From: Vibrio variabilis
GTDB lineage: Bacteria; Pseudomonadota; Gammaproteobacteria; Enterobacterales; Vibrionaceae
Length of the DNA: 37,834 nucleotides
Direction: 5' to 3'
NCBI RefSeq assembly: GCF_003263785.1
Contig: NZ_JYJK01000107.1
Coordinates: forward strand, 1 to 37,834
Shown here: positions 17,034 through 24,175 of the stretch, piece after piece
Layout of the letters: each line of letters begins with the position of its first letter
Position numbering within the stretch: position 1 is the first letter of the stretch
The notes under the pieces: generated by a model
Told to the model about the DNA's origin: nothing
Seen by the model: only the letters and a program-made list of their open reading frames with translations
Databases searched by the model: none
Program-made: the position numbers and the translations under genes

Positions 17034-17897
17034 TTACTTTTTAGCTGTGTGGAACTGCTCACAGGCAATCATAGTGTTCTCAATCAGGCTGGCTACTGTC
17101 ATAGGACCAACGCCGCCAGGAACCGGAGTAATGAAACTTGCGTTGTCTTTGGCAACGTCGTATTCGACATCACCCACTAGGGTGCCATTTTCTAGACGGT
17201 TGATACCCACATCGACGACTACCGCCCCTTTTTTGATCCAGTGGCCTGGAACAAAGTTTGGCTTACCAACAGCCACCACCACCACGTCCGCTTGACGCAC
17301 GTGACTCTCTAGGTCTTTCGTGAATCGGTGACAGGTTGTCGTTGTACAACCAGCTAGTAGCAGCTCTAGTGTCATTGGGCGACCAACAATATTAGATGCA
17401 CCCACAATCACCGCGTGCTTACCACGAAGTTGAATGTTGTAACGATCAAGGAGAGTGATAATGCCTTTTGGCGTGCACGAGCGTAACTTAGGAATGCGCT
17501 GCGCTAGACGACCGACGTTGTATGGATGGAAGCCATCAACATCTTTTTCTGGGATGATGCGCTCAAGAACGTGAGTCGTATCGATACCTGCAGGAAGCGG
17601 CAATTGCACCAAGATACCATCAACCTCAGGGTCATTGTTCAGCTCATCAACTAGGCTTAATAGCTCTTCTTCGGTTGCGCTAGCTGGCAAGTCGTAAGAC
17701 TTAGATACAAAGCCTACTTCTTCACACGCGCGGCGTTTGCTGCCCACATAAACCTGCGAGGCTGGGTCTTCACCCACTAAAACAACGGCTAACCCCGGCG
17801 CTCGAAGTCCTGCGTCCGTTCTCGCTTTAACACGAGCGGCGACTTCTGAGCGTACAGTTTGAGAAATGAGTTTCCCATCAATGTTTTGAGCAGACAT
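17034..17897 (-). CDS. folD: Bifunctional methylenetetrahydrofolate dehydrogenase / cyclohydrolase
   Basis: Interconverts 5,10-methylene-, methenyl- and 10-formyl-tetrahydrofolate with NADP, supplying one-carbon units for purines and formyl-Met. The 287-residue protein shows the catalytic motif YVGSKRRACEEVG (the conserved Y-x3-K lysine), the DGILVQLPLP segment, and the dinucleotide-binding IVGRPMTLELLLAG followed by the C-terminal PGGVGPMT. Length is normal (E. coli 288). A PurR-type palindrome lies about 75 bases upstream. It is divergent from tRNA-Arg. Together with purU in this window it sets the 10-formyl-THF balance. Confidence 0.96.
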   Translation of the reverse strand: MSAQNIDGKLISQTVRSEVAARVKARTDAGLRAPGLAVVLVGEDPASQVYVGSKRRACEEVGFVSKSYDLPASATEEELLSLVDELNNDPEVDGILVQLPLPAGIDTTHVLERIIPEKDVDGFHPYNVGRLAQRIPKLRSCTPKGIITLLDRYNIQLRGKHAVIVGASNIVGRPMTLELLLAGCTTTTCHRFTKDLESHVRQADVVVVAVGKPNFVPGHWIKKGAVVVDVGINRLENGTLVGDVEYDVAKDNASFITPVPGGVGPMTVASLIENTMIACEQFHTAKK

Positions 17898-17971
17898 AAT
17901 TTTTCCTTGAGAAAGTTAATTGACTGTTATTTTTGTGTGCATTGTCCCAGAAATCTATTTCAAAAGCTACA

Positions 17972-17987
17972 ACGCAAACGTTTGCAT
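17972..17987. promoter_or_regulatory. PurR box upstream of folD
   Basis: ACGCAAACGTTTGCAT matches the PurR consensus (ACGCAAACGTTTnCnT) at every defined position and is a perfect palindrome in its 12-base core. It lies 75 bases before the folD start and about 75 bases before the tRNA-Arg -35. PurR repression of one-carbon genes is established in gammaproteobacteria; its action here is inferred. Confidence 0.8.
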
Positions 17988-18061
17988 TGGTGTGTTTTTC
18001 GTCTTTTGCTGATGTGTTGACTTTTTTTTGGGCGTTTAAACCGCTCAAAGCAATAAAGCCA

Positions 18062-18089
18062 TTGATTTACCTCTCCTAACTCGTATAAT
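18062..18089 (+). promoter_or_regulatory. Sigma70 promoter of tRNA-Arg
   Basis: A consensus TATAAT -10 (18084-18089) and a TTGATT -35 (18062-18067) with a 16-base spacer. The mature tRNA begins 15 bases after the -10. Confidence 0.8.
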
Positions 18090-18103
18090 CCTTTCCCTAT
18101 AGC

Positions 18104-18180
18104 GCGCCCTTAGCTCAGCTGGATAGAGCACGTCCCTTCTAAGGATGTGGTCGTAGGTTCGAATCCTACAGGGCGTGCCA
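18104..18180 (+). tRNA. tRNA-Arg (anticodon TCT)
   Basis: A 77-base cloverleaf with encoded CCA. Acceptor GCGCCCT pairs with AGGGCGT (the first pair is a G-U wobble, where E. coli argU has G-C). The D-arm, the anticodon arm CGTCC-CTTCTAA-GGATG and the T-arm GTAGG-TTCGAAT-CCTAC are all intact. The anticodon TCT (18138-18140) reads AGA, and AGG by wobble. It closely resembles E. coli argU, a tRNA often used as an integration site by mobile elements; accessory genes follow directly here. Confidence 0.96.
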
Positions 18181-18508
18181 TTCTTTCCCTCGACACAGTC
18201 CTAGATTCAAATCTAGCGAGGACTGTGCCATGAAAAATGTGAATCCCTTCACGAACAATCCCAACAGATACTTTACTACAAGCGATAGTGCTTACCCTTT
18301 TCGATTTTCAAAATAGCTGTCATCCGTAGGCCATTACGGCTTTCTTATAGTGTTTAACTGATTGAAAGAAATAGACTAAGTTGCGTGAACTTGTTTTCTC
18401 ACGCGCTAAAAGAGCTCCCCTTTTTTTAAGAGGCTCTCTTAGCGATTTTGAATGGTATGCCATTGAGATAGTGGCAAAGATGAGTGTGTTTAATGGCGAA
18501 GCGACAGG
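18181..18508. other. Gene-free stretch after tRNA-Arg with two strong hairpins
   Basis: 328 bases with no credible gene. It contains a tRNA 3'-end-like hairpin ending in CCA (18194-18230) and a 12-bp inverted repeat (18404-18415 with 18433-18444, one G-U pair) located at the 3' end of the following minus-strand lipoprotein gene. The second may act as its terminator although the U-tract lies in the loop, not after the stem. Confidence 0.5.
18194..18230 (+). other. tRNA-like minihelix (acceptor + T-arm-like) ending in CCA
   Basis: CACAGTCC (18194-18201) pairs perfectly with GGACTGTG (18220-18227), followed by CCA. Inside, a TAGAT/ATCTA stem encloses a TTCAAAT-like T-loop. It would be on the same transcript as the upstream tRNA-Arg, and it repeats the pattern TTCrAATC...GTGCCAT of that tRNA's end. 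Confidence 0.45.
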
Positions 18509-19243
18509 TTATTGTTTCACCGCTGTTGACCACATCACCGCGGTATCATTGAAGATGATGCCGCTAAGGTATACGTCGCTTTGATAGGTGACGGTCGTCA
18601 TCATTCCTTCGTAAGCGCCATTAAAGCTATCATCCGCACAGTTCGATGCTTCTGCTCCTAAAACGTTAAAGTAATAGCGATTGTACCTAAGCGTGCCATT
18701 CACAATACAAGAGCCATTGATCTCAAAACTGCCGTCAATGGCAATGCGCCAGGTTGTCCCATCGACAAGGTTAGTATGTGTTCCAACTAGGCTGGCTAGG
18801 TTCATCGAATCTGAAACTTTGGCTAACGAGTAAGCTACCATTTGGTCGTTAACATCGCCGTAGATGTATATGCCGTTTTCGGACACTTCGCCTGTGACCG
18901 CAATTGTGTCATTGACTAAGTAGTCTCCGGTGTTGCTTACTTGCGTTATACCTTTGGTTTTCGCCAGATTGCCCTCAAACTCTCCAGTGTGAGTGAGTAA
19001 GATTTCGTTTGCACTGAAGTCTCCAACCACAATAGGGTGGGTCTCTCGCTCTGAGTCCACAACGGTGATAACAAAGTCTTGTTCATTGAAATAGACACTA
19101 TTTCCGGTGAAAGGCTCTGGCTCTGGCTCTGGCTTAGGAACCGGCACGTCAGGAGGAAAGTAATCTTCGACCTCGCTGCTTTCATGCCCACAGCCTAGTA
19201 AGAGGCTTGTACAAAATGTCGAAACAATAAGCGCTTTCTTCAT
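18509..19243 (-). CDS. Orphan lipoprotein, unknown function
   Basis: A 244-residue predicted lipoprotein: signal peptide with lipobox LLLGC (Cys18), then a Pro/Glu-rich low-complexity linker (PKPEPEPEPEPF, about residues 36-45), then a beta-rich domain of about 190 residues with regularly spaced Thr/Gly/Tyr strands. Two cysteines (in NGSCIVNG and ASNCADD) could form a disulphide. I do not recognise a family. Residue +2 after the acyl-Cys is glycine, so sorting to the outer membrane is likely. It sits directly upstream on the same strand of nothing but downstream of the small beta-barrel gene (33-base gap), so the two are probably one operon of surface proteins in the accessory region. Confidence 0.75.
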   Translation of the reverse strand: MKKALIVSTFCTSLLLGCGHESSEVEDYFPPDVPVPKPEPEPEPFTGNSVYFNEQDFVITVVDSERETHPIVVGDFSANEILLTHTGEFEGNLAKTKGITQVSNTGDYLVNDTIAVTGEVSENGIYIYGDVNDQMVAYSLAKVSDSMNLASLVGTHTNLVDGTTWRIAIDGSFEINGSCIVNGTLRYNRYYFNVLGAEASNCADDSFNGAYEGMMTTVTYQSDVYLSGIIFNDTAVMWSTAVKQ

Positions 19244-19276
19244 TGTACTCTTCGTCCTTAATTACTAATGGGAGAA

Positions 19277-19837
19277 TTAGAAGTTATAGCGAGCACCGCC
19301 ATAAATACCGCTCACACCAAATTCTATTCCCTCAATATCAGAGGCTTCGGTAAATCTATAGCCAATTACCAAGTCGACTCCAGAGTCAAAGGCATAACCG
19401 CCCTCAACACCGAGTTGGTAGGCCGTTCCTGAGTTCGTTTCACTGGTGGAATTATGCGAGAGTTTCATTTCCATTTGCCCGACACCTATAACGGCAGCAG
19501 CAAACGCACCCGTACTTAATGTGTATTTAGGACGAAGGTTAACGCCATAGAACGAGCCGCTTGATTGGAACTTATTGTCATCAATATTAAAATCAGCTTC
19601 ACCAATGGTGCGATACTCCGCCTCAACACCTAGGTCGAACATGGGGGTGATGGTGAAGTTATAACCAGCGAGCGCGCCTAAACCCACTTCGTTTGTTTCA
19701 TCAAAGGAGGCGCCTTGGGTCTCAAGTGCGGTCTTATTTCCTAGAGCAAGATCAGCACCAATGTATACTCCACTGGCTGACGCAACACCACACACTCCAA
19801 ATATTATTGGAGCAACCACTACATGTATTTTTTTCAT
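19277..19837 (-). CDS. Small outer membrane beta-barrel protein
   Basis: A 186-residue protein with a signal peptide (ending VASA-SGVYIGADLALG) and the pattern of an 8-stranded OmpX/OmpW/OmpA-N-type barrel: alternating hydrophobic residues in strands, AGYNF, a central VNLRPKYTLS, the VEGGYAFDSGVDLVIGYRF strand pair, and a C-terminal phenylalanine (GARYNF), the Bam recognition signal. No OmpA peptidoglycan-binding domain follows. Function unknown; such barrels act as adhesins, protease-like or stress porins. An AAGGAATA ribosome-binding site precedes the ATG. It is the promoter-proximal gene of a likely two-gene operon with the lipoprotein. Confidence 0.82.
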   Translation of the reverse strand: MKKIHVVVAPIIFGVCGVASASGVYIGADLALGNKTALETQGASFDETNEVGLGALAGYNFTITPMFDLGVEAEYRTIGEADFNIDDNKFQSSGSFYGVNLRPKYTLSTGAFAAAVIGVGQMEMKLSHNSTSETNSGTAYQLGVEGGYAFDSGVDLVIGYRFTEASDIEGIEFGVSGIYGGARYNF

Positions 19838-20073
19838 TTTTATTCCTTATAAACAACAACTCATCAGCATGCTATACAATAGGGTGAATAACAGCAAATG
19901 GCATAAGTGTATTCATGTGTCTGATGAGATCTCGATCAACATAGGTGGGGCGTAAGGCTATGAATTTATATACTTTCTTGTTGCCTTTAAACGTTGTACT
20001 ACTTGTTCTTGAGGGCTTCGAATACCAACTTGCACTTAGACAACCATCAAATGATTTAGCAGAATGCTCAAAC

Positions 20074-20109
20074 AAAAAAAGAGCGGAAAGCTTTATGCTT
20101 ACCGCTCTT
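20074..20109 (-). terminator. Intrinsic terminator, minus strand
   Basis: 13-bp stem (20079-20091 with 20097-20109, one mismatch), 5-base loop, followed on the minus strand by a run of seven T. It must end a transcript coming from the right, yet only a truncated open frame lies there. Confidence 0.75.
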
Positions 20110-20127
20110 AATCACTGTTTTCTAAGT

Positions 20128-20286
20128 TTAAAAGTCTGGCTCTTGTGAGTAGAAGACTAATGAATTAAGAGAGCCCACGTCGTCGGCAAAGCCACAAGTA
20201 GCTGCCGTGATGCTGTATGGATTAAGATGGCTGTTTCGCTTATCGCGCCAAGAGAAGCGGCAGCCTTCTTTGAACAGCCTTGCAAT
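20128..20286 (-). pseudogene. Start-less 52-codon open frame, likely gene or repeat remnant
   Basis: An open frame of 52 sense codons ending in TAA just before the 20074-20109 terminator. It has no ATG or suitable GTG start. The translation (RLFKEGCRFSWRDKR ... SLNSLVFYSQEPDF) is of balanced composition and does not look random. It adjoins an IS-like end at 20290. It could be the tail of a truncated gene, or part of a dispersed non-coding repeat. Family unknown. Confidence 0.3.
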
Positions 20287-20289
20287 TTA

Positions 20290-20320
20290 GCAGTGGGTCA
20301 TTTTTACATCGGCGCTGACA
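20290..20320 (-). mobile_element. Possible IS21-family-like terminal remnant
   Basis: On the minus strand the sequence begins TGTCAGCGCCGATG and continues with AAAAATGACCCAC, which resembles the ends of IS21-family elements as I remember them. There is no istA/istB gene and no second end nearby, so at most it is a relic. Confidence 0.25.
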
Positions 20321-20892
20321 ACTAAAAGCTTTATGGCTCTAACAAGAATATAATGCTGTATAATAATCGCTCAATTCACAAGGTTTGGTTTTCTGTTTGA
20401 ATTACGCAGCAAAGCCACACTATGGCTCAATACCTTAGAGTGTAATGACACGATGTATGAGAATAATAAGATTTGAGCTAAGCTTGAGGTGTTGAAATAT
20501 AGAAGATGGAAAATATCTTCAAGCATGGTTGGTCATGAGAAATTTGTGCGACAAACCCTCTTGTCTTAGTTTTTCTCTATTTTTGATGTTCAATATTAAA
20601 TTAAACCTAAGTGTAATAATTACCCCAGAAATCATTCGTCATGTGAATAAGTATTTGGTGGGTATGTTTTATTTTTATATGTTCAAAGTGGAATTATCTG
20701 AAATAGATATAATTCGACTTCTTTACTGATGTTCTATAAAATGCTTTACGGATTTATATAAGATCTCAAAGGGATTGAATGTTGTCAATAAGTGAAGGTT
20801 GAAGCTATGTGTGGGGGTAAATGTTAATTTTAATATTTATTTTCTTATAGTGGCTTTAATAGTTTTAACTTAGTATTAAGGGAAGTAAAGAA

Positions 20893-22191
20893 GTGAAGAA
20901 GGCGCTAATATTTATCGCAGTTGCACTAACAGGATGTAGTGCAACAAACGTCGAATCGCCAAACGGTTATACTCTGGATAGTTTGAAGGGCCTTCATATG
21001 GAAGGTTTAATGGGATACCTAGAAAAAACATCTAGCGGTGATTATGAGTTTACAAAGTTCACATTCAATTGGGCTAAAGCGGATAGTGACGAACCTTGGG
21101 TAAAGCTCGCAACGCTAGAGCCCAATTTTTCAACCGATCCACATGATTGTGGGACTAGGGGCTTATTAGGTAAGGTTGGAGATGATGATCATAAATATTG
21201 TGATACAGACAATTACGCTCAGATATTTAGGTCTACCGAAATATCAACAGGTGATGTGTTCCAATCAACTGTCGGCAATGCTGCATATATTGCTTTTTCC
21301 TTTGGCCTTGGTGCACTATCAGCGGGTGGTTACTACACTAGTAGTTTCGATGAGGATGCGTATAGCCAAGCAGTTGAACAAGCAGCCAAAAGGCTGGAGC
21401 GGTCTAGCTTTATTGAAGAGTTAAGTGAAGCGAAAGATTATAAAAAAAATACTAATGTTAAGCTTCGTAATGAATTGAAGAACCGCAAGCAACACCTTGA
21501 AGAATCCTTGAAAATCCGCGTAAATGACAAAAGTGGGTTATACGGAAGTCAAGTTCCATCAAGATTTGTGCAGGTGATGGAGTCTAAATCAAAGAGAGTA
21601 AATTTTGATTACCAAGTATTTTCTTCACCCCTAGATCTTAAGGATTCAGTAACTAACCAATATGCTGAGCTTCGAGATACTTATAAGCATTATCTTCATT
21701 GTAATGAAAGCTTAAAAGATTGGAACTTCAAAGTAGATGGGTGTGATGTAAGTTACGCCTTATCAGGAGATGATTATAAAAAGGGTTTTACTGTTGAGTA
21801 TACAATCAACTCCAAGAAAAGGGGCTACATTGCTTATCCGTTCGAATTATCTGACGAAGTAATTTCAATGAAGACTGATGGTCATAGAGCATTGAAGATA
21901 TCGAATAACTCAGACAAATATGTTGTTGTAGATTCGCTTGCTTTTTATGTGGACAGAAAAGTAGACCACAAGTCGAATGTAAGTATAGAGCTGCCACCGA
22001 GGGTGGAAAAAAATGTAAGCTCTATGTTGAATGATACCGTTGGCTATCTTAGCTTACGTAACTTTACAGAATTAGACCTTCGTAAAAAGCGAGATATTGG
22101 AGCAGCCCTTAGATACAAATTTGTTGATACGGGTAAAGATAAGACGTTATATCAAACTAAACTTATCGACTCGAAAATGTATTTACAATAG
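20893..22191 (+). CDS. Large orphan lipoprotein, unknown function
   Basis: A 432-residue predicted lipoprotein, lipobox LTGC (Cys15, then Ser), not recognised as any family. The mature part has a Cys-containing N-terminal domain (DPHDCG, KYCDTD), a glycine-rich hydrophobic segment at about 128-146 (GNAAYIAFSFGLGALSAGG) that could insert in or lie on a membrane, a charged helical stretch (about 155-205, many Lys/Glu, coiled-coil-like), and a beta-rich C-terminal half. The start is a GTG with AAGGGAAG seven bases upstream. The gene is markedly AT-rich compared with its flanks, a sign of horizontal transfer. It stands alone; no partner gene shares its strand nearby. Confidence 0.75.
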   Translation: MKKALIFIAVALTGCSATNVESPNGYTLDSLKGLHMEGLMGYLEKTSSGDYEFTKFTFNWAKADSDEPWVKLATLEPNFSTDPHDCGTRGLLGKVGDDDHKYCDTDNYAQIFRSTEISTGDVFQSTVGNAAYIAFSFGLGALSAGGYYTSSFDEDAYSQAVEQAAKRLERSSFIEELSEAKDYKKNTNVKLRNELKNRKQHLEESLKIRVNDKSGLYGSQVPSRFVQVMESKSKRVNFDYQVFSSPLDLKDSVTNQYAELRDTYKHYLHCNESLKDWNFKVDGCDVSYALSGDDYKKGFTVEYTINSKKRGYIAYPFELSDEVISMKTDGHRALKISNNSDKYVVVDSLAFYVDRKVDHKSNVSIELPPRVEKNVSSMLNDTVGYLSLRNFTELDLRKKRDIGAALRYKFVDTGKDKTLYQTKLIDSKMYLQ

Positions 22192-22467
22192 ACCTTCGTT
22201 GACTTGAACTGATTATGATCGGGTGGATGCCTATCTTTACCTAGCTCAATTCCTCTTCCAAACGAGTACCAACCTAAGGTTCGGAATCACCCTTGTCCTG
22301 TTTGGAGTATTCCGTACTTATCGGTTAGGTTATTTGAAGAGTGAGCTTGCCATAGGCGTCACCTTTTCTGTCGTGTGAAGAGGTGAATTTAACTCTCAAT
22401 AACATTGTGCATCAATCTTAAGCTCTATAGAATGCGCGGGTCTTCATCTTGATAAAGAGAACTCGTG

Positions 22468-23659
22468 ATGTCTTTTTCTAACCTCGCTTAAGCCAACCTA
22501 TTCTTGATGCAGTAGCGTCGCTTGGCTATCAAAAGCCAACCACGATTCAAACCAAAGCAATTCCGATTGTCCTAAAAGGTGAAAACCTGATTGCAGCGGC
22601 ACAAACGGGTACCGGTAAAACGGCGAGTTTTGTGCTGCCTATTTTAGAGAAGCTAAGCCAAAGCGAAACCCAGCGAAAGAAGCGTGCTCGCGCGATCATC
22701 TTAACGCCGACTCGTGAACTGGCACTGCAGGTAAACCAAAGCATTGAAGCTTACGCGCAGCATCTGCCTTTAAAGTCGATGGCGATGTTTGGTGGTGTGG
22801 ATTACGCACCGCAAAAACAAGCGCTGATTGATGGCGTTGATATTGTCGTTGCCACTCCTGGCCGCTTGATTGATTTGTACGGTCAGCGCGCGATTCATTT
22901 TGATGAGCTCGAAGTACTGGTGTTAGATGAAGCCGATAAGATGCTTGATATGGGCTTTATTGAAGCCATCAACAAAATCATCGCACGCGTACCAGAAGAT
23001 GCACAAAATCTGCTGTTTTCGGCAACGCTCTCAAACCCTGTTCGAGAGTTAGCAAAATCGGCGATCCGCGATCCTGAAGAGATCTCGATTACCAAACACA
23101 GCGCGTCAAAGAGCAACATCAAGCAGTGGATTGTCACGGTCGATAAAGACATGAAATCTTCGCTGCTTAGTCACATGCTACAAACGAATGACTGGAAGCA
23201 AGCGCTGATTTTCATCGAGACGAAGCACGGCGCTGCAAAGTTAGTTAGCCAGCTTGAAAAGCGTGGCATTGTCGCCGAAGCGTTTCACAGTGGTCGTAAC
23301 CAGAAGGTGCGTCAGCAGTTGATTGAGTCGTTTAAAGCTGGCGAAATCCAGTACCTAGTCGCAACAGGCGTTGCGCGCGTGGTATCGATATTGAAAACCT
23401 ACCTGTGGTTATTAACTATGACCTACCATACCCTGCCGATGAATATGTGCATCGCATCGGTCGTACAGGTCGTGCTGAAGCGGTGGGTGAGGCGGTATCC
23501 TTGGTCTCTAAAGACAACTTCAAGAACCTTTGCATGATTGAGAGTCGTTTAGGCCATTTGCTAGAACGCGTAGAGATTGAAGGCTTTACCCCAAGAAAAC
23601 CGGTGCCAATCTCGATTTTGAATTACGTGCCAAAGCACAAACGCGAAGCAAGAGATTGA
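22468..23659 (+). CDS. RhlE-type DEAD-box RNA helicase, two frameshifts
   Basis: ATP-dependent RNA helicase of the RhlE group (ribosome assembly, RNA remodelling). Motifs in order: F-upstream (MSFSNLG), Q motif (PTTIQTKAIP), Walker A AQTGTGKT, PTREL, GG, TPGR, DEAD (VLDEADKMLDMGF), SAT, and in domain 2 HRIGRTGRA. Two single G deletions break it: at 22486 (CTCGG expected; SNLG/LSQP) and at 23375 (GCGG expected; GVAA/RGIDIENLP). Restored length is 397 residues; the long basic tail of E. coli RhlE is absent. The ATG at 22468 follows AAGAGA. This is probably intact in the organism. Confidence 0.88.
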
Positions 23660-23663
23660 TGAG

Positions 23664-23697
23664 AAAAATGCCCCTGATTTGTGTCAGGGGCATTTTT
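23664..23697. terminator. Intrinsic terminator between helicase and NfeD genes
   Basis: Perfect 14-bp inverted repeat (23664-23677 with 23684-23697), 6-base loop, A5 and T6 arms; bidirectional for convergent genes. Confidence 0.9.
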
Positions 23698-23705
23698 TAT
23701 TCGGC

Positions 23706-23743
23706 TTTTTCAATCAGCTCTTTCAATCAGCTCTTTCAATCAG
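23706..23743. repeat. Three 13-bp tandem repeats at the nfeD 3' end
   Basis: The unit tctttcaatcagc occurs twice in full and once more with one difference plus a shortened copy. On the nfeD strand the repeats move the reading frame so that it stops early (IERAD), whereas without the two extra units it would read IEKAE and stop in the terminator. Confidence 0.75.
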
Positions 23744-24175
23744 TAACGTAATGCCATCCACATCGATGACTTTGACCAACGTCCCTGAGGGGAGGGCTTT
23801 GTCACTGTAGGCTGACCAAGAGGTATCACCTAGCTTGATGCGGCATTTACCGCGATTGATGTCTTCTTCAAGTATGGTGGTTTGTCCAAGCAATTGCTTG
23901 TCTTTTTGGTTTAGGTCACGCTGCTGATCGGAGTGTTTGTCGACCTTATGTTGTTTGCGCCACCAAAGCCAGGTAAGGGCGAGAGAGAACACACCAAAGC
24001 TCACCCATTGAAGCTGCCAACTAATGGGCACAAACGCCAATACAATGCCAACCAGCATTGCTGAGATGCCGAGCCACAACATATACCCAGCCGTGCCAAG
24101 CAGCTCGCCGCAAAGCAGCAGTAAACCTAGGGCTAACCAGTGCCAATAGTTAACTTGGCTGAGTAATTCAATCAC
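23723..24175 (-). CDS. NfeD-like membrane protein (YbbJ type)
   Basis: A 150-residue membrane protein of the short NfeD family: three or four hydrophobic segments (about 8-70: WLALGLLLLCGELLG, LWLGISAMLVGIVLAF, WVSFGVFSLALTWLWW) followed by the C-terminal OB-fold domain (about 90-150, LLGQTTILEEDI ... GTLVKVIDVDGITLLI). NfeD proteins pair with SPFH proteins and may shape membrane domains; E. coli YbbJ pairs with QmcA. The ATG overlaps the qmcA stop by four bases, so translation is coupled. Its last codons are altered by a 13-bp tandem repeat. Confidence 0.9.
   Translation of the reverse strand: MIELLSQVNYWHWLALGLLLLCGELLGTAGYMLWLGISAMLVGIVLAFVPISWQLQWVSFGVFSLALTWLWWRKQHKVDKHSDQQRDLNQKDKQLLGQTTILEEDINRGKCRIKLGDTSWSAYSDKALPSGTLVKVIDVDGITLLIERAD

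Larger units (their letters stand above)
19838..20892. other. 1-kb region without a clear intact gene
   Basis: The left part must hold the promoter of the minus-strand barrel gene. 20074-20109 is a strong minus-strand terminator; 20128-20286 is a minus-strand open frame without a start; 20290-20320 resembles an insertion-sequence end. From about 20400 to 20892 the DNA becomes markedly AT-rich and contains only short, start-poor frames; the end of it holds the promoter and ribosome-binding site of the next lipoprotein gene. Confidence 0.5.

Noticed and set aside
18104..18230. Second complete tRNA after tRNA-Arg
   Set aside because: Only 50 bases separate the two CCA ends; no D-arm or anticodon arm can be formed.
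18381..18584. Plus-strand 67-codon frame starting at TTG
   Set aside because: Runs through a hairpin and antisense into the lipoprotein gene; no ribosome-binding site and no domain-like sequence.
20529..20729. Plus-strand 66-codon frame rich in Ile, Leu and Phe
   Set aside because: TTG start without a Shine-Dalgarno, in very AT-rich DNA; composition fits chance translation.
23706..23743. Three 13-bp repeats as a CRISPR or iteron array
   Set aside because: Units are directly adjacent with no spacers and overlap a coding end; simple slippage repeat.
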